Under the pieces are notes generated by a model. It was not told where the DNA came from. It did no database searches and saw only the letters and a program-made list of their open reading frames with translations. A DNA stretch of 24,948 bases from an uncultured Acetobacteraceae bacterium. GTDB taxonomy: Bacteria; Pseudomonadota; Alphaproteobacteria; Acetobacterales; Acetobacteraceae. Made by a program: the position numbers and the translations under genes. Shown here one piece after another: positions 7,244 to 16,309 of the stretch. The stretch covers positions 1 through 24,948 of the forward strand of contig CAIMEK010000127.1 in NCBI GenBank assembly GCA_903839965.1, read 5' to 3'. The number at the start of each line of letters is the position of its first letter. Within the stretch, counting starts at the first letter, position 1.

Positions 7244-8956
7244 TCAATGGCTGTCATGCGGCACGGCTGCGCCTCGGCAGCCAACCAGGAAGTCGAGGTC
7301 GGCGCCGCGGTCGGCCTGCTGCACGTGGGCGACGTACAACGACTGGTAGCCGCCGGTCATCGTCGGCTCCGGTGGCCGCCAGGCTCCCCGCCGGCGTGCC
7401 AGTTCGTCTTCCGGAACGTCCAGGTGCAGCCGGCGCGCCTCCACGTCCAGTTCGATGAAGTCACCATCCCGCACCAGCGCCAGCGGGCCGCCGACCGCTG
7501 CCTCGGGGGCCACGTGCAGCACCACGGTGCCAAAAGCGGTGCCGGACATCCGAGCGTCGGAAATCCGCACAAGGTCCCGCACACCGGCCATCAGCAACTT
7601 CTTCGGAAGCGGCATGTTGCCCACCTCCGGAAAACCCGGATAACCGCGCGGGCCGCAGTTCTGCAGCACCATCACACTGGTCGCGTCGATCGGCAGCGCC
7701 TCGTCGTCGATGCGGGCATGGTAGTCGTCGATCGAGCGGAACACGACCGCACGGCCTCGGTGGCGCATCAGCTCCGGGTTGGCCGCGGACGGCTTGATGA
7801 CTGCCCCACTGGGCGCGAGGTTGCCGCGCAGCACCGCGATGCCGCCGTTGGCCGTGAGCGGCCGGCTGCGCGGCCGGATCACCTTGCCGTCGACCGGCTC
7901 GGCCTCCGCCACGATCTCTCCGACGGTGCGCCCGCTCACCGTGCGCAGGCCGAGGTGCAGCAGGTCGGCGATCTCCTTCATCACCACCGGCAGGCCGCCC
8001 GCGTAGCAGAAATCCTCCATCAGGTAGCGCCCCGAAGGCTTCAGGTCGACGATGGTTGGCACCTCCCGGCCCAGCCGGTCCCAGTCGTCCAGGCCAAGCG
8101 GCACGCCGATCCTCCCGGCGATCGCCAGCAGGTGCACCACGGCGTTGGTGGACCCGCCGATCGCGCCGTTGACTCGGATGGCATTGGCGAAGGCCTCCGC
8201 CGTCAACACCTGGGAAAGCCGCTGGTCCTCACGCACCATCGCGACGATCCGCCGTCCGCTCAGGCGCGCCAGCCGCGCCCGCCGGGCGTCCACCGCCGGC
8301 CAGGCGGCGTTGGTCGGCAACGCCACGCCGAGCGCCTCGGCCATCGACGCCATGGTGGACGCGGTTCCCATCGTCATGCAGTGGCCGGCCGAACGGGACA
8401 TCCCGTTCTCGGCCTGCTTAAGCTGCTCCAGGCTCATCACACCGGCACGCACGTCATCCATGAACTTCCGCACGTCGGTGCCTGAGCCGACATCCGTCCC
8501 GTTGTACTTGCCATTCAGTGCCGGACCGCCGGACACCACGATGGTCGGCAGGTCGCAACTCGCCGCTCCCATCAGAAGCGACGGCGTCGTCTTGTCGCAG
8601 CCGGTGAGCAGCACCACGCCGTCGATCGGGTTGCCGCGGATCGCCTCCTCGACGTCCATGGCGGCCAGATTGCGGAACAGCATGGCCCCGGGCCGCAGAT
8701 TGGTTTCGGAGCACGAGAACACCGGGAACTCCGCCGGCAGTCCGCCGGCCTCCAGCACCCCTGCCTTAACGTGCTCGGCGAGCTCGCGCAGATGCCGGTT
8801 GCAGGGCGTCAGTTCGGAGAAGGTGTTGCAGATGCCGATGATCGGCCGGCCGTCGAACACATCGTCCGGCAGACCGCCGTTCTTCATCCAGGCCCGGCGG
8901 TCGAACGCGATGGTGTCAGTGCCGCCGAACCAGGCCTGCGAACGCAGGGCTTTCAT
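7244..8956 (-). CDS. IlvD/Edd-family sugar-acid dehydratase (L-arabonate/D-xylonate dehydratase type)
   Basis: A 570-residue Fe-S dehydratase converting an aldonate to a 2-keto-3-deoxy acid. Three presumed [2Fe-2S] ligands are visible: Cys52 in 'ELTPCNRHL', Cys120 in 'LTGCDKTTPSLLMGA' and Cys193 in 'SAGHCMTMGT'. Their spacing (68 and 73 residues) equals that of structurally characterised L-arabinonate dehydratase (Cys59, Cys127, Cys200), and Lys122 lies at the position of its carbamylated Mg-binding lysine. The catalytic-serine motif is 'ISDARMSGTAFG' (Ser471). Length matches the sugar-acid subgroup (about 570-595 residues). The ATG at 8956 has AAGGGAGAA upstream. It follows the DapA-family gene by 57 bases, forming a dehydratase-aldolase pair. 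L-arabonate, D-xylonate, D-fuconate or D-galactonate are possible substrates; a biosynthetic IlvD role is unlikely in this context. Confidence 0.88.
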   Translation of the reverse strand: MKALRSQAWFGGTDTIAFDRRAWMKNGGLPDDVFDGRPIIGICNTFSELTPCNRHLRELAEHVKAGVLEAGGLPAEFPVFSCSETNLRPGAMLFRNLAAMDVEEAIRGNPIDGVVLLTGCDKTTPSLLMGAASCDLPTIVVSGGPALNGKYNGTDVGSGTDVRKFMDDVRAGVMSLEQLKQAENGMSRSAGHCMTMGTASTMASMAEALGVALPTNAAWPAVDARRARLARLSGRRIVAMVREDQRLSQVLTAEAFANAIRVNGAIGGSTNAVVHLLAIAGRIGVPLGLDDWDRLGREVPTIVDLKPSGRYLMEDFCYAGGLPVVMKEIADLLHLGLRTVSGRTVGEIVAEAEPVDGKVIRPRSRPLTANGGIAVLRGNLAPSGAVIKPSAANPELMRHRGRAVVFRSIDDYHARIDDEALPIDATSVMVLQNCGPRGYPGFPEVGNMPLPKKLLMAGVRDLVRISDARMSGTAFGTVVLHVAPEAAVGGPLALVRDGDFIELDVEARRLHLDVPEDELARRRGAWRPPEPTMTGGYQSLYVAHVQQADRGADLDFLVGCRGAAVPHDSH

Positions 8957-9013
8957 GGCGCATTCTCCCTTGATGCAGCGTAGACTTCCATGTGCGTCGC
9001 GGTCAGCGCTCGC

Positions 9014-9910
9014 TCACCGCGTGGGGTCGTAGGCCAGCAGCGTTTGCAGCGCGGGCGCGATCACCGCCTGCTCAGCTGCCGTCGGGTAGGGCATTGGCCG
9101 GCGTGGTAGCCCGGCGGGGCAACCTTGTTGCTCCAGCGCATATTTCACGCAGGCCGGCTGATTGGGATGCGGCATCACCGTCCACAGATCGAGCAGAAGG
9201 TTCTGGATTTGCAGCGCGGTGGCGTGATCCCCGGCCTGTACCGCATCCCACAGCGCCACGATGGGTCCCGGCACCGCCGCCGGCGAGGCCGCCAGCGTGC
9301 CGCTGACGCCGATGACAAAACATGGGTAGAGCAGCGCATCGATGGCGGCCAGGATCACCTTGTCCTTCGGCGCTCGCCGGACCAGCTCGGCGACGCGAAG
9401 GATGTCACCCGCGCTTTGCTTGATGCCGACCACGCCGGGGATTTCGTTCAGGATGCGCAGCGCGAACTGGCTGGTGAGCATGTTCGTTCGGACCACGTTG
9501 TAGAGCACGATCGGAATGCCGACGGTCTCCCAGATCTCCTTATAATGGTCGAACAGCGCTGCCTCGGAGGTCTGAAACACGTAATAGGTCGGCGTGATCT
9601 GCAGGGCCTCGACGCCGAGATCAGCTACCGCCCGGGCACGCGCGATCACGTCGCGGGTGGAGTTGGAGATGATCCCGGCCACGACCGGCACGCGGCCCTG
9701 CACCTCCTCGATGGCGGCCGCGGTCAGGCGGCGCAGTTCGTCCTTTTCCAAGGTGTGCCCCTCGCCGGTGGAGCCGCCGACGCAGACCCCGTGCACGCGC
9801 TTGCTCAGCATGAAGCGAACCTCGGCGCGGAAGGCGGCCTCGTCGATTTCGCCATCCGCGTTAAACGGAGTTGGCAGGGCCGGGATAACACCCTTCAGCT
9901 TGGTTTTCAT
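9014..9910 (-). CDS. DapA-family (DHDPS/NAL) aldolase or dehydratase, probably acting on a 2-keto-3-deoxy sugar acid
   Basis: A 298-residue class I Schiff-base TIM-barrel enzyme. Landmarks are 'GGSTGEGHTLEKDE' (pyruvate-carboxylate loop, residues 45-58), Tyr137 in 'IVLYNVVRTNML', Lys164 in 'GVVGIKQSAGDI' (the imine-forming lysine) and 'GVSGTLAASPAA' late in the barrel. The family includes dihydrodipicolinate synthase, N-acetylneuraminate lyase, KDG aldolase, 5-keto-4-deoxyglucarate dehydratase and L-2-keto-3-deoxyarabonate dehydratase. The adjacent sugar-acid dehydratase points to a 2-keto-3-deoxy-acid substrate rather than lysine synthesis. The ATG at 9910 is preceded by AGAGGAG. It looks like the first gene of the 9.9-to-1.8 kb run, with a 264-base leader before it. 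Whether it cleaves or dehydrates cannot be read from sequence. Confidence 0.85.
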   Translation of the reverse strand: MKTKLKGVIPALPTPFNADGEIDEAAFRAEVRFMLSKRVHGVCVGGSTGEGHTLEKDELRRLTAAAIEEVQGRVPVVAGIISNSTRDVIARARAVADLGVEALQITPTYYVFQTSEAALFDHYKEIWETVGIPIVLYNVVRTNMLTSQFALRILNEIPGVVGIKQSAGDILRVAELVRRAPKDKVILAAIDALLYPCFVIGVSGTLAASPAAVPGPIVALWDAVQAGDHATALQIQNLLLDLWTVMPHPNQPACVKYALEQQGCPAGLPRRPMPYPTAAEQAVIAPALQTLLAYDPTR

Positions 9911-10049
9911 GGTGGAACTCCTCTGCTTGTTCGGTGCACGAACGCTATGGGCGAAGCCGTACCGCCATCCGTGGCGCCCATGGCACGCTGGTCTGGGCAG
10001 CTCACCCGGCGGGACCTGAGGGACATCGGGGCAGGCCTGGTGGTGGCGA

Positions 10050-10108
10050 GATCGCGATCGGCGACAAGGCTGTCGACGAGCGCATGCGATTGTATATGTC
10101 AGTCGACA
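10050..10108. promoter_or_regulatory. Inverted-repeat cluster upstream of the aldolase operon
   Basis: In the 264-base gap 9911-10174, upstream of the DapA-family gene on the minus strand, there is a perfect 10-base palindrome GATCGCGATC (10050-10059) and an inverted repeat TGTCGAC (10071-10077) / GTCGACA (10102-10108) flanking a spacer with a more A/T-rich centre, ATTGTATATG. This is a plausible operator or promoter zone of the operon. No regulator gene is nearby to name, and no convincing -35/-10 pair was identified. Confidence 0.3.
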
Positions 10109-10174
10109 CCCTAATGTTTCTCTGCCGTGGTCGTCAAGGCCGCGCGGGCTGCCCCCGGATTTGACGCCCTTCGT

Positions 10175-12214
10175 TCACACCTTGAAATACCACGTCTCGG
10201 GATGCGACACGCCCGGGGTACGGCAGTGCTGGGCGATGCAGGTGCGACTGGGGATATTGCCCAGCTTGCGGCTGACCAGGCGCACCCCGAATTGTGCTGG
10301 TGACTGACCGACGGTGGCGATGGAGTACTGCTGCTCGATCAGGATCTTCCAGATTTCCTGCGCCGTTTTGTTGCGCTCCGCCGTCTGTTGTCCGGAAGCC
10401 GAGCGGAACAGCTCGAGCGCCCGCTTCAGTTCCGGATCGGTTGGCTCCATGCCGCGCTGACCATTGGAGGCATACCACTTGGCGATTTCCACGCCGAGAT
10501 GCGCTTCAGTGGGGTCGACGGGCAGGCAGTGCAGCGGGTCCAAAAACATCTGTTCCGAGCCGCCGTTTGTAAAGATGTTGATCTGGTCCTGGTTGGCGGC
10601 GATGCGCTCCATATAGAGGCCGCGTTCCATTTGCTTCACGTCGGCGTAGATGCCGATCTTGCGCCACTGCTGGGCCACCATCTCGGCGTGTTTCGGCCAG
10701 TCCAGCAGGGCATTCATGGCCTGGATCTGGATCACCAGCCGTTCGCCGTTATCTGTGCGGAGCCGATAGCCGTCACGGTCCTTTTTGGCCAGACCCAGCG
10801 CATCCAGCATCTTGTTGGCGCGATCCGGGTCAAAGGTGGACCACTTGGTGCGCCACTCCGGCCCCGGGCTTTCCGGCATCATGTCGGCGGGCGCCGCCGA
10901 GCCCGGCGTGCCGAGGCCGAGCCAGAACGTCTCGTTGAGTTGGTCGCGGTCGATGCCGAGGGACAACGCACGGCGGAAGTCGGCCGTCTGCAGCCACTTC
11001 GCCACCTCGGTGTCGGCCACGTAGCTGAGATTGGTCTGCAAGACCGTGTCGGCACCGTGGTAGGCTAGGTCCAGATGCACGTCGTAGTTGCCGCGCTCGC
11101 GGTTATCGAGGATGAGCGGCAGCTTCTGCAAGTCGATGTGGCGCTCCTGCATATCATACTCACCGGCCATGGCGCGCAGGTTCACCACCTCCATGCCCCC
11201 GGCCAGCGTCATGACGACGTTGTCGATATAGGGAAGCTGGTTGCCCTCGGTGTCGACCGCCCAATAGTACGGGTTGCGGTCCATCGACCACACCGACGTG
11301 TTGATCGGATGAACGGTGTGCCAGGGGCCGAGCGTGGGCAGCTCCGGATTAAGCTGCCAATCTTTCTTGAAGGCCAGCAGGCGCCCCCAGTTCTCATAGC
11401 CCGACTCACGGGCGCGGCGGTTCACCTCGGTCTCGGAGGAATATTTCGGTAGGAACTGCTTCAGGTAATGGCCCGGGCTATAGCCGCCGTAGCTTTGGCC
11501 GATCGATTGCCGCAGGGACTGACCGCCGCCCATCAGCGTGTCGCCGGTAAGTCTGTCGATGAGCAGGAAGTAGGGGACGTCGAACTGGAACTGGACAGTG
11601 GAATCGTCGATTTTCACCAGCCGGCCGGGCTTACCAGCGGGCGACATTTCAGCGATCGGCGTCGGCACGATGTCCTTGTTCGAGTAGAGGTCCTCGTACC
11701 AGAACACGAAGTCGTCGGCGGTGAACGGTGCGCCGTCGCGCCATTTCATGCCCTTGCGCAGGAACAGGGTGGTGGTCTTGCCGTCGCGGCTCATTTCCCA
11801 GTGCTTGGCGACGCTGGGCACTATCTTGCTACCGGTGGGGTCCCAGAACAGCAGCTTGTCGGAGGAGTTGAGTCGATTGCCGTTCTCACCGTCCGATGGG
11901 CCGACAAAGCCGCGCCGCCAGGTGCCGCCGTAGCGGCCGATGCTCTGCAGCGGCTTCAACACCAGGGGTTCGCTGGGCAGGCGCTGCTGCACCGGCGGCA
12001 GCTTGCCTTGCCTGACCAGTTCGGCCAGCATCGGCGCTTCGTTGAAGGCGGTCGGGATGGTATCGACCTGCGTGGGACCTTCCAGCATGCCGACAAGACC
12101 GGACGCATGGAAGTTGCTGGTCTGGGTGACATTCTGGGCCGACGTCCGGGCCGCTGGCGCCACGACGGAGGCCAGTGCCGACGCATAGCCCAGAATCTGC
12201 CTGCGTGTGGTCAT
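10175..12214 (-). CDS. ABC transporter substrate-binding protein, family 5 (large, 679 aa), Tat-type signal
   Basis: A periplasmic extracellular solute-binding protein of the peptide/nickel/oligosaccharide class (SBP family 5). The N-terminus 'TTRRQILGYASALASVVA' is a twin-arginine-like signal with probable cleavage after T-S-A near residue 26. Family landmarks are 'TLFLRKGMKWRDGAPFTADD' and 'TADFRRALSLGIDRDQLNE'. At 679 residues it is longer than typical DppA/OppA (about 500-550), like the enlarged binding proteins often found with carbohydrate-associated family-5 systems. The ATG at 12214 has GGGAGGAT upstream. It is the last gene of the ABC locus, 190 bases after the second ATPase gene, and unlike the binding protein at the head of the locus. 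Ligand unknown; an oligosaccharide or glycoconjugate is as likely as a peptide. Confidence 0.85.
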   Translation of the reverse strand: MTTRRQILGYASALASVVAPAARTSAQNVTQTSNFHASGLVGMLEGPTQVDTIPTAFNEAPMLAELVRQGKLPPVQQRLPSEPLVLKPLQSIGRYGGTWRRGFVGPSDGENGNRLNSSDKLLFWDPTGSKIVPSVAKHWEMSRDGKTTTLFLRKGMKWRDGAPFTADDFVFWYEDLYSNKDIVPTPIAEMSPAGKPGRLVKIDDSTVQFQFDVPYFLLIDRLTGDTLMGGGQSLRQSIGQSYGGYSPGHYLKQFLPKYSSETEVNRRARESGYENWGRLLAFKKDWQLNPELPTLGPWHTVHPINTSVWSMDRNPYYWAVDTEGNQLPYIDNVVMTLAGGMEVVNLRAMAGEYDMQERHIDLQKLPLILDNRERGNYDVHLDLAYHGADTVLQTNLSYVADTEVAKWLQTADFRRALSLGIDRDQLNETFWLGLGTPGSAAPADMMPESPGPEWRTKWSTFDPDRANKMLDALGLAKKDRDGYRLRTDNGERLVIQIQAMNALLDWPKHAEMVAQQWRKIGIYADVKQMERGLYMERIAANQDQINIFTNGGSEQMFLDPLHCLPVDPTEAHLGVEIAKWYASNGQRGMEPTDPELKRALELFRSASGQQTAERNKTAQEIWKILIEQQYSIATVGQSPAQFGVRLVSRKLGNIPSRTCIAQHCRTPGVSHPETWYFKV

Positions 12215-12404
12215 GATATCCTCCCGGGAACCCGGCGTTTCACCGTTACACGTACTATTTTGGTGATGATTTTAGCCCGCTTTCTCCATTGGATCGGCGC
12301 CGATCGAAATCCCGTCAGTCTGTTCGTTGTCGTGACGTTTCCAATGCGATAGACGGATTTCCCGACTGGGTCTGGGTTCGGCGCTTCTTCACGGTCATGC
12401 GCTC

Positions 12405-13414
12405 CTAAATCGTCCGCGATCCTGGCTGGTGCATGCCGACCAGGACGGTGCCGAGGTCGGCCGCTGCGAGCTCCGGCGCCGTCTTGTAGCGATAGCAGGC
12501 CACCGCGCGTACCGGCGCAGTCTGGAACAGCGGCGGCACCGCTTCGGCGCATTCGGCCATGGCCAGGGGGCAGCGGTCCATGAAGCTGCAGCCGCCGGGG
12601 GGGACCGCCCCGGCCATCGCCGTCTCCGCTGCACTTCCCCAGTTGCGCTCGGTGCTCACGCGCGGGATGGAACCGATCAGCAACTGCGTGTAGGGATGTT
12701 CCGGTTGCGTGACGATGCCCTCGACCGCGCCGGCCTCGACCACGCCCGCGCGATACATCACCAGGATGTTGTGGCTGATCTGGTAGGCCGTCGCCAGGTC
12801 GTGCGTGATGTAGACGATGCTGATGCCCAGCTCCTCGTGCAGCGAGCGCAGCGAACCCAGGATGGTTGCCCGCAGCGAGGCGTCGACCATCGACACCGGC
12901 TCGTCCGCGACGATCAGCTTCGGCCGCAGCAGCAATGCGCGCGCCACCATGATGCGCTGCCGCTGGCCGCCGCTGAGCTGATGGGGGAAGCGGCCAAGGA
13001 TCTCCTCCGGCTGCAGCCCCACCGCACGCAGGGCCGCCTCGATCTGCGCCCGCCCCTCCGCCGCGTTGGCGGCCAGGCGGAACTTGCGCACCGGCGTCGT
13101 CAGCACATGGTCGACGCGGTAGAACGGGTTGTAGACCTCGTACGGGTCCTGGAAGATCGCCTGCACTTCGCGGCGGAACGTCATCCGCGCCCCGGCGGCG
13201 ATCGCGCGCAGGTCGTCGCCGCGATACAGCACCCGCCCCGTCGACGGCACCTCCAGGCCCAGCAGGATGCGCGCCAGCGTGGTCTTGCCGCTGCCGCTTT
13301 CGCCGACCACCGCGGTGATCGACGGCCGGGCCTCGTCGATCGCCAGCGACACGTCCCTCAGCGCGGTCAGCGGCCCATAGGTCTTGCCGGCATGCTCGGC
13401 CCGCAGCAACACGC

Positions 13415-13418
<4 letters not shown>
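12405..13418 (-). CDS. ABC transporter ATP-binding protein, OppF/DppF type
   Basis: A 337-residue ATPase subunit of a peptide/oligosaccharide importer. Visible motifs: Walker A 'GESGSGKTT' (39-47), Q-loop Gln90, signature 'LSGGQRQR' (148-155), Walker B 'LIVADEP' (168-174), where the usual T-S-A-L-D reads V-S-M-V-D, and switch His206. The C-terminal oligopeptide/dipeptide extension has its four cysteines (277, 283, 290, 308) in G-C-S-F-M-D-R-C-P. Its ATG overlaps the stop of the preceding ATPase gene by four bases (ATGA, 13415-13418), indicating translational coupling. It pairs with the DppD-like subunit to power the two permeases. Confidence 0.9.
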
Positions 13419-14379
<961 letters not shown>

Positions 14380-14383
<4 letters not shown>

Positions 14384-15228
14384 GCCGATTTCCTCAGCCG
14401 TGGATTGGCGATTTCGTCCAGCCCCACGGTCACGAAGAACAACCCCAGGAACACGATGACGATGATGACGATCGGCGGCACCCACCACCACCACCAACCG
14501 TTGATCATCGCCGCGTAGAAGTTCACCCAGTACAGCGTCATCCCCAGCGTCGGCGCGTCCATCGGCCCCAACCCCAGCACTTCCAGCCCGATCGAGGCCA
14601 GGATCGCCGACGACACCGAGCTCACCAGGGTGGCCGCCATGTAGGGCATGAGGTTCGGCATCAGTTCGCGGAAGATGATCTCCGGTCCGCTCATGCCCGA
14701 CATCGCCGCGAGCTCGACATAGCCTCGCTCGCGCAGCGTCAGCACCTGCGCGCGGATGGTCCGCGTCGGATTGAGCCAGGCCAGCGAGGCGACGATCAAC
14801 GCCATCTGGTTCACCGTCAGGCTGCCCCGGATCGACACCGCGATGAGGATCAGCACCAGCAGGCTCGGCACGGTGAGCCCGACATCGGCGACGCTGCGGA
14901 TCAGCGTATCGGTAAGCCCGCGATAGAACGCCGCGGTAAACGCCAGTACCGCGCCGATGCCGACACCGAGGAAGCCGGCGATGAAGCCGATGCGCAGCGT
15001 CAGCGGCGTGCCGACGACCATCACCGCGAACAGGTCGCGCCCGGTGCGGTCGGTGCCGAACGGATAGTCCCACGAGGGCGGACGCAACGTCGGCACCGAC
15101 AACGACCGCGCGTTCTCGGTATCCACCAGAAAGCTGCCGATGCCGACGAACAGCACCAGCGCCAGCAACATCAGCGTGCCGACCAGCAACGAGCTGTTCC
15201 GCCCGATATAGGAGATCATGCCGCGCAT
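14380..15228 (-). CDS. ABC transporter permease, OppC/DppC type
   Basis: A 282-residue inner-membrane permease with an N-terminal helix, a periplasmic segment ending 'YPFGTDRTGRDLFAVMVVG' (the D-x-x-G-R-D landmark of DppC proteins) and then about five helices. The cytoplasmic EAA loop reads 'ELAAMSGMSGPEIIFRELMP' (172-191). A run of five tryptophans at 245-249, encoded by tgg repeats, enlarges the family's usual Trp-rich 'WWW-PP' turn before the last helix. The start is separated by seven bases from the preceding permease stop, and the stop overlaps the next start. Forms the translocation channel with the DppB-like subunit. Confidence 0.9.
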
Positions 15229-15235
15229 CGTTGCC

Positions 15236-16240
15236 TCACGTCCGCCGGTACGAAATGCGCGGGTCGAGCAGCGGATAGGCGATGTCCAGCAGGAATGTCG
15301 CCAACCCCAGCGCCGCGATCACCGTGAATACGATGCCCTGGATCAGGAACTGGTCGTTCTCCTGGATGGCGTGGAACAGCAACGCGCCGATACCGGGAAA
15401 GCCGAAGATCACCTCCACCAGCACCGCGCCGGAAAGGATCTGCCCGAGCGCCAGCACCAGCGCCGTGGTCTGCGGCAGGATGGCGTTGCGCACGCAGTAG
15501 CGCAGGAACACGGTGCCCGGTCGCAGCCCCTTGGCCTCGGCGAAAATCACGTAGTCCTCGCCCATCGTCGTCACCATCATGCCGCGCATCGCCAGCGCCC
15601 AGCCGCCGACCGAGACCAGGATGATCGACAGCGCCGGCAGGAGCGAATGCGCGGCCACGTCGCTGATGAATTCCCAGTCCAGGCCGGGCGCCGCGCCGGG
15701 GCTGTAGCCGCCGAACATCGGCAGCATCTGCAGCTTGAAGGCGAACACATAAACCAGGATCAGGCCGAACAGGAAAAACGGAATGGCGTGCAGCGCCCAT
15801 AACGGTGGCATCAGGTAGCGCATCCAGGCCGGCGCTCGCGGCCAGGCCAGCAGGGCCCCCAACAGCGTGCCGATGGCGAACGACAGCAGCGTGGTCGTGG
15901 CCAGCAGCCCGACCGTCCAGGGCACCGCCTCGGCGATGAGTTCCTTGACGGTACGGGGATAGCTGGAGATCGAGTAGTTGAAGTCCAGATGCGCGACATC
16001 GTACAGGTAGCTGCCGTACTGTACCAGCAACGGCCGGTCCAGGCCGAAGCGCGCATCGTACTCCTTGACCATTTCCTCCATGCCGGCCTGAACGTGCCCG
16101 CCAATGCCTGCCTCGGCTAGCAGCTTGGTGCGTACCGGATCCTGCCCCGACAGCTTCGGCAGGAAAAAGTTCAGTGTCGCTGCCACCCAGACAATCAGCA
16201 GGAACACGCCGAAGCGCTTGAGGACATACACGGTTTGCAT
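15236..16240 (-). CDS. ABC transporter permease, OppB/DppB type
   Basis: A 334-residue inner-membrane permease. It opens with a membrane helix ('FGVFLLIVWVAATLNFFLPK'), followed by a periplasmic loop including 'YDARFGLDRPLLVQYGSYL' and five further helices. The EAA loop is 'EAKGLRPGTVFLRYCVRNAI' followed by L-P, and the C-terminal 'VEVIFGFPGIGALLFHAI' is the DppB hallmark. The ATG at 16240 has GAAGG upstream. It lies 69 bases after the first binding-protein gene and seven bases before the second permease, in the order SBP-permease-permease-ATPase-ATPase typical of family-5 importers. Confidence 0.9.
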   Translation of the reverse strand: MQTVYVLKRFGVFLLIVWVAATLNFFLPKLSGQDPVRTKLLAEAGIGGHVQAGMEEMVKEYDARFGLDRPLLVQYGSYLYDVAHLDFNYSISSYPRTVKELIAEAVPWTVGLLATTTLLSFAIGTLLGALLAWPRAPAWMRYLMPPLWALHAIPFFLFGLILVYVFAFKLQMLPMFGGYSPGAAPGLDWEFISDVAAHSLLPALSIILVSVGGWALAMRGMMVTTMGEDYVIFAEAKGLRPGTVFLRYCVRNAILPQTTALVLALGQILSGAVLVEVIFGFPGIGALLFHAIQENDQFLIQGIVFTVIAALGLATFLLDIAYPLLDPRISYRRT

Positions 16241-16309
16241 TGGAGACCTTCAGCTCTTGCCCCGGAAGCGGTGGGCCGGCCGGGCACTCGCATGCCCGGC
16301 CAGTCACCT

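Noticed and set aside
14481..14500. Short CCA/TGG trinucleotide repeat
   Set aside because: It encodes five tryptophans in a Trp-rich turn that is usual for DppC-type permeases; too short to treat as a microsatellite of interest.
14384..15073. Upstream extension of the DppD-like ATPase into the permease gene
   Set aside because: The extension is Arg/Gly-rich noise in the wrong frame of the permease; the ATGA overlap start at 14383 is typical for this operon type.
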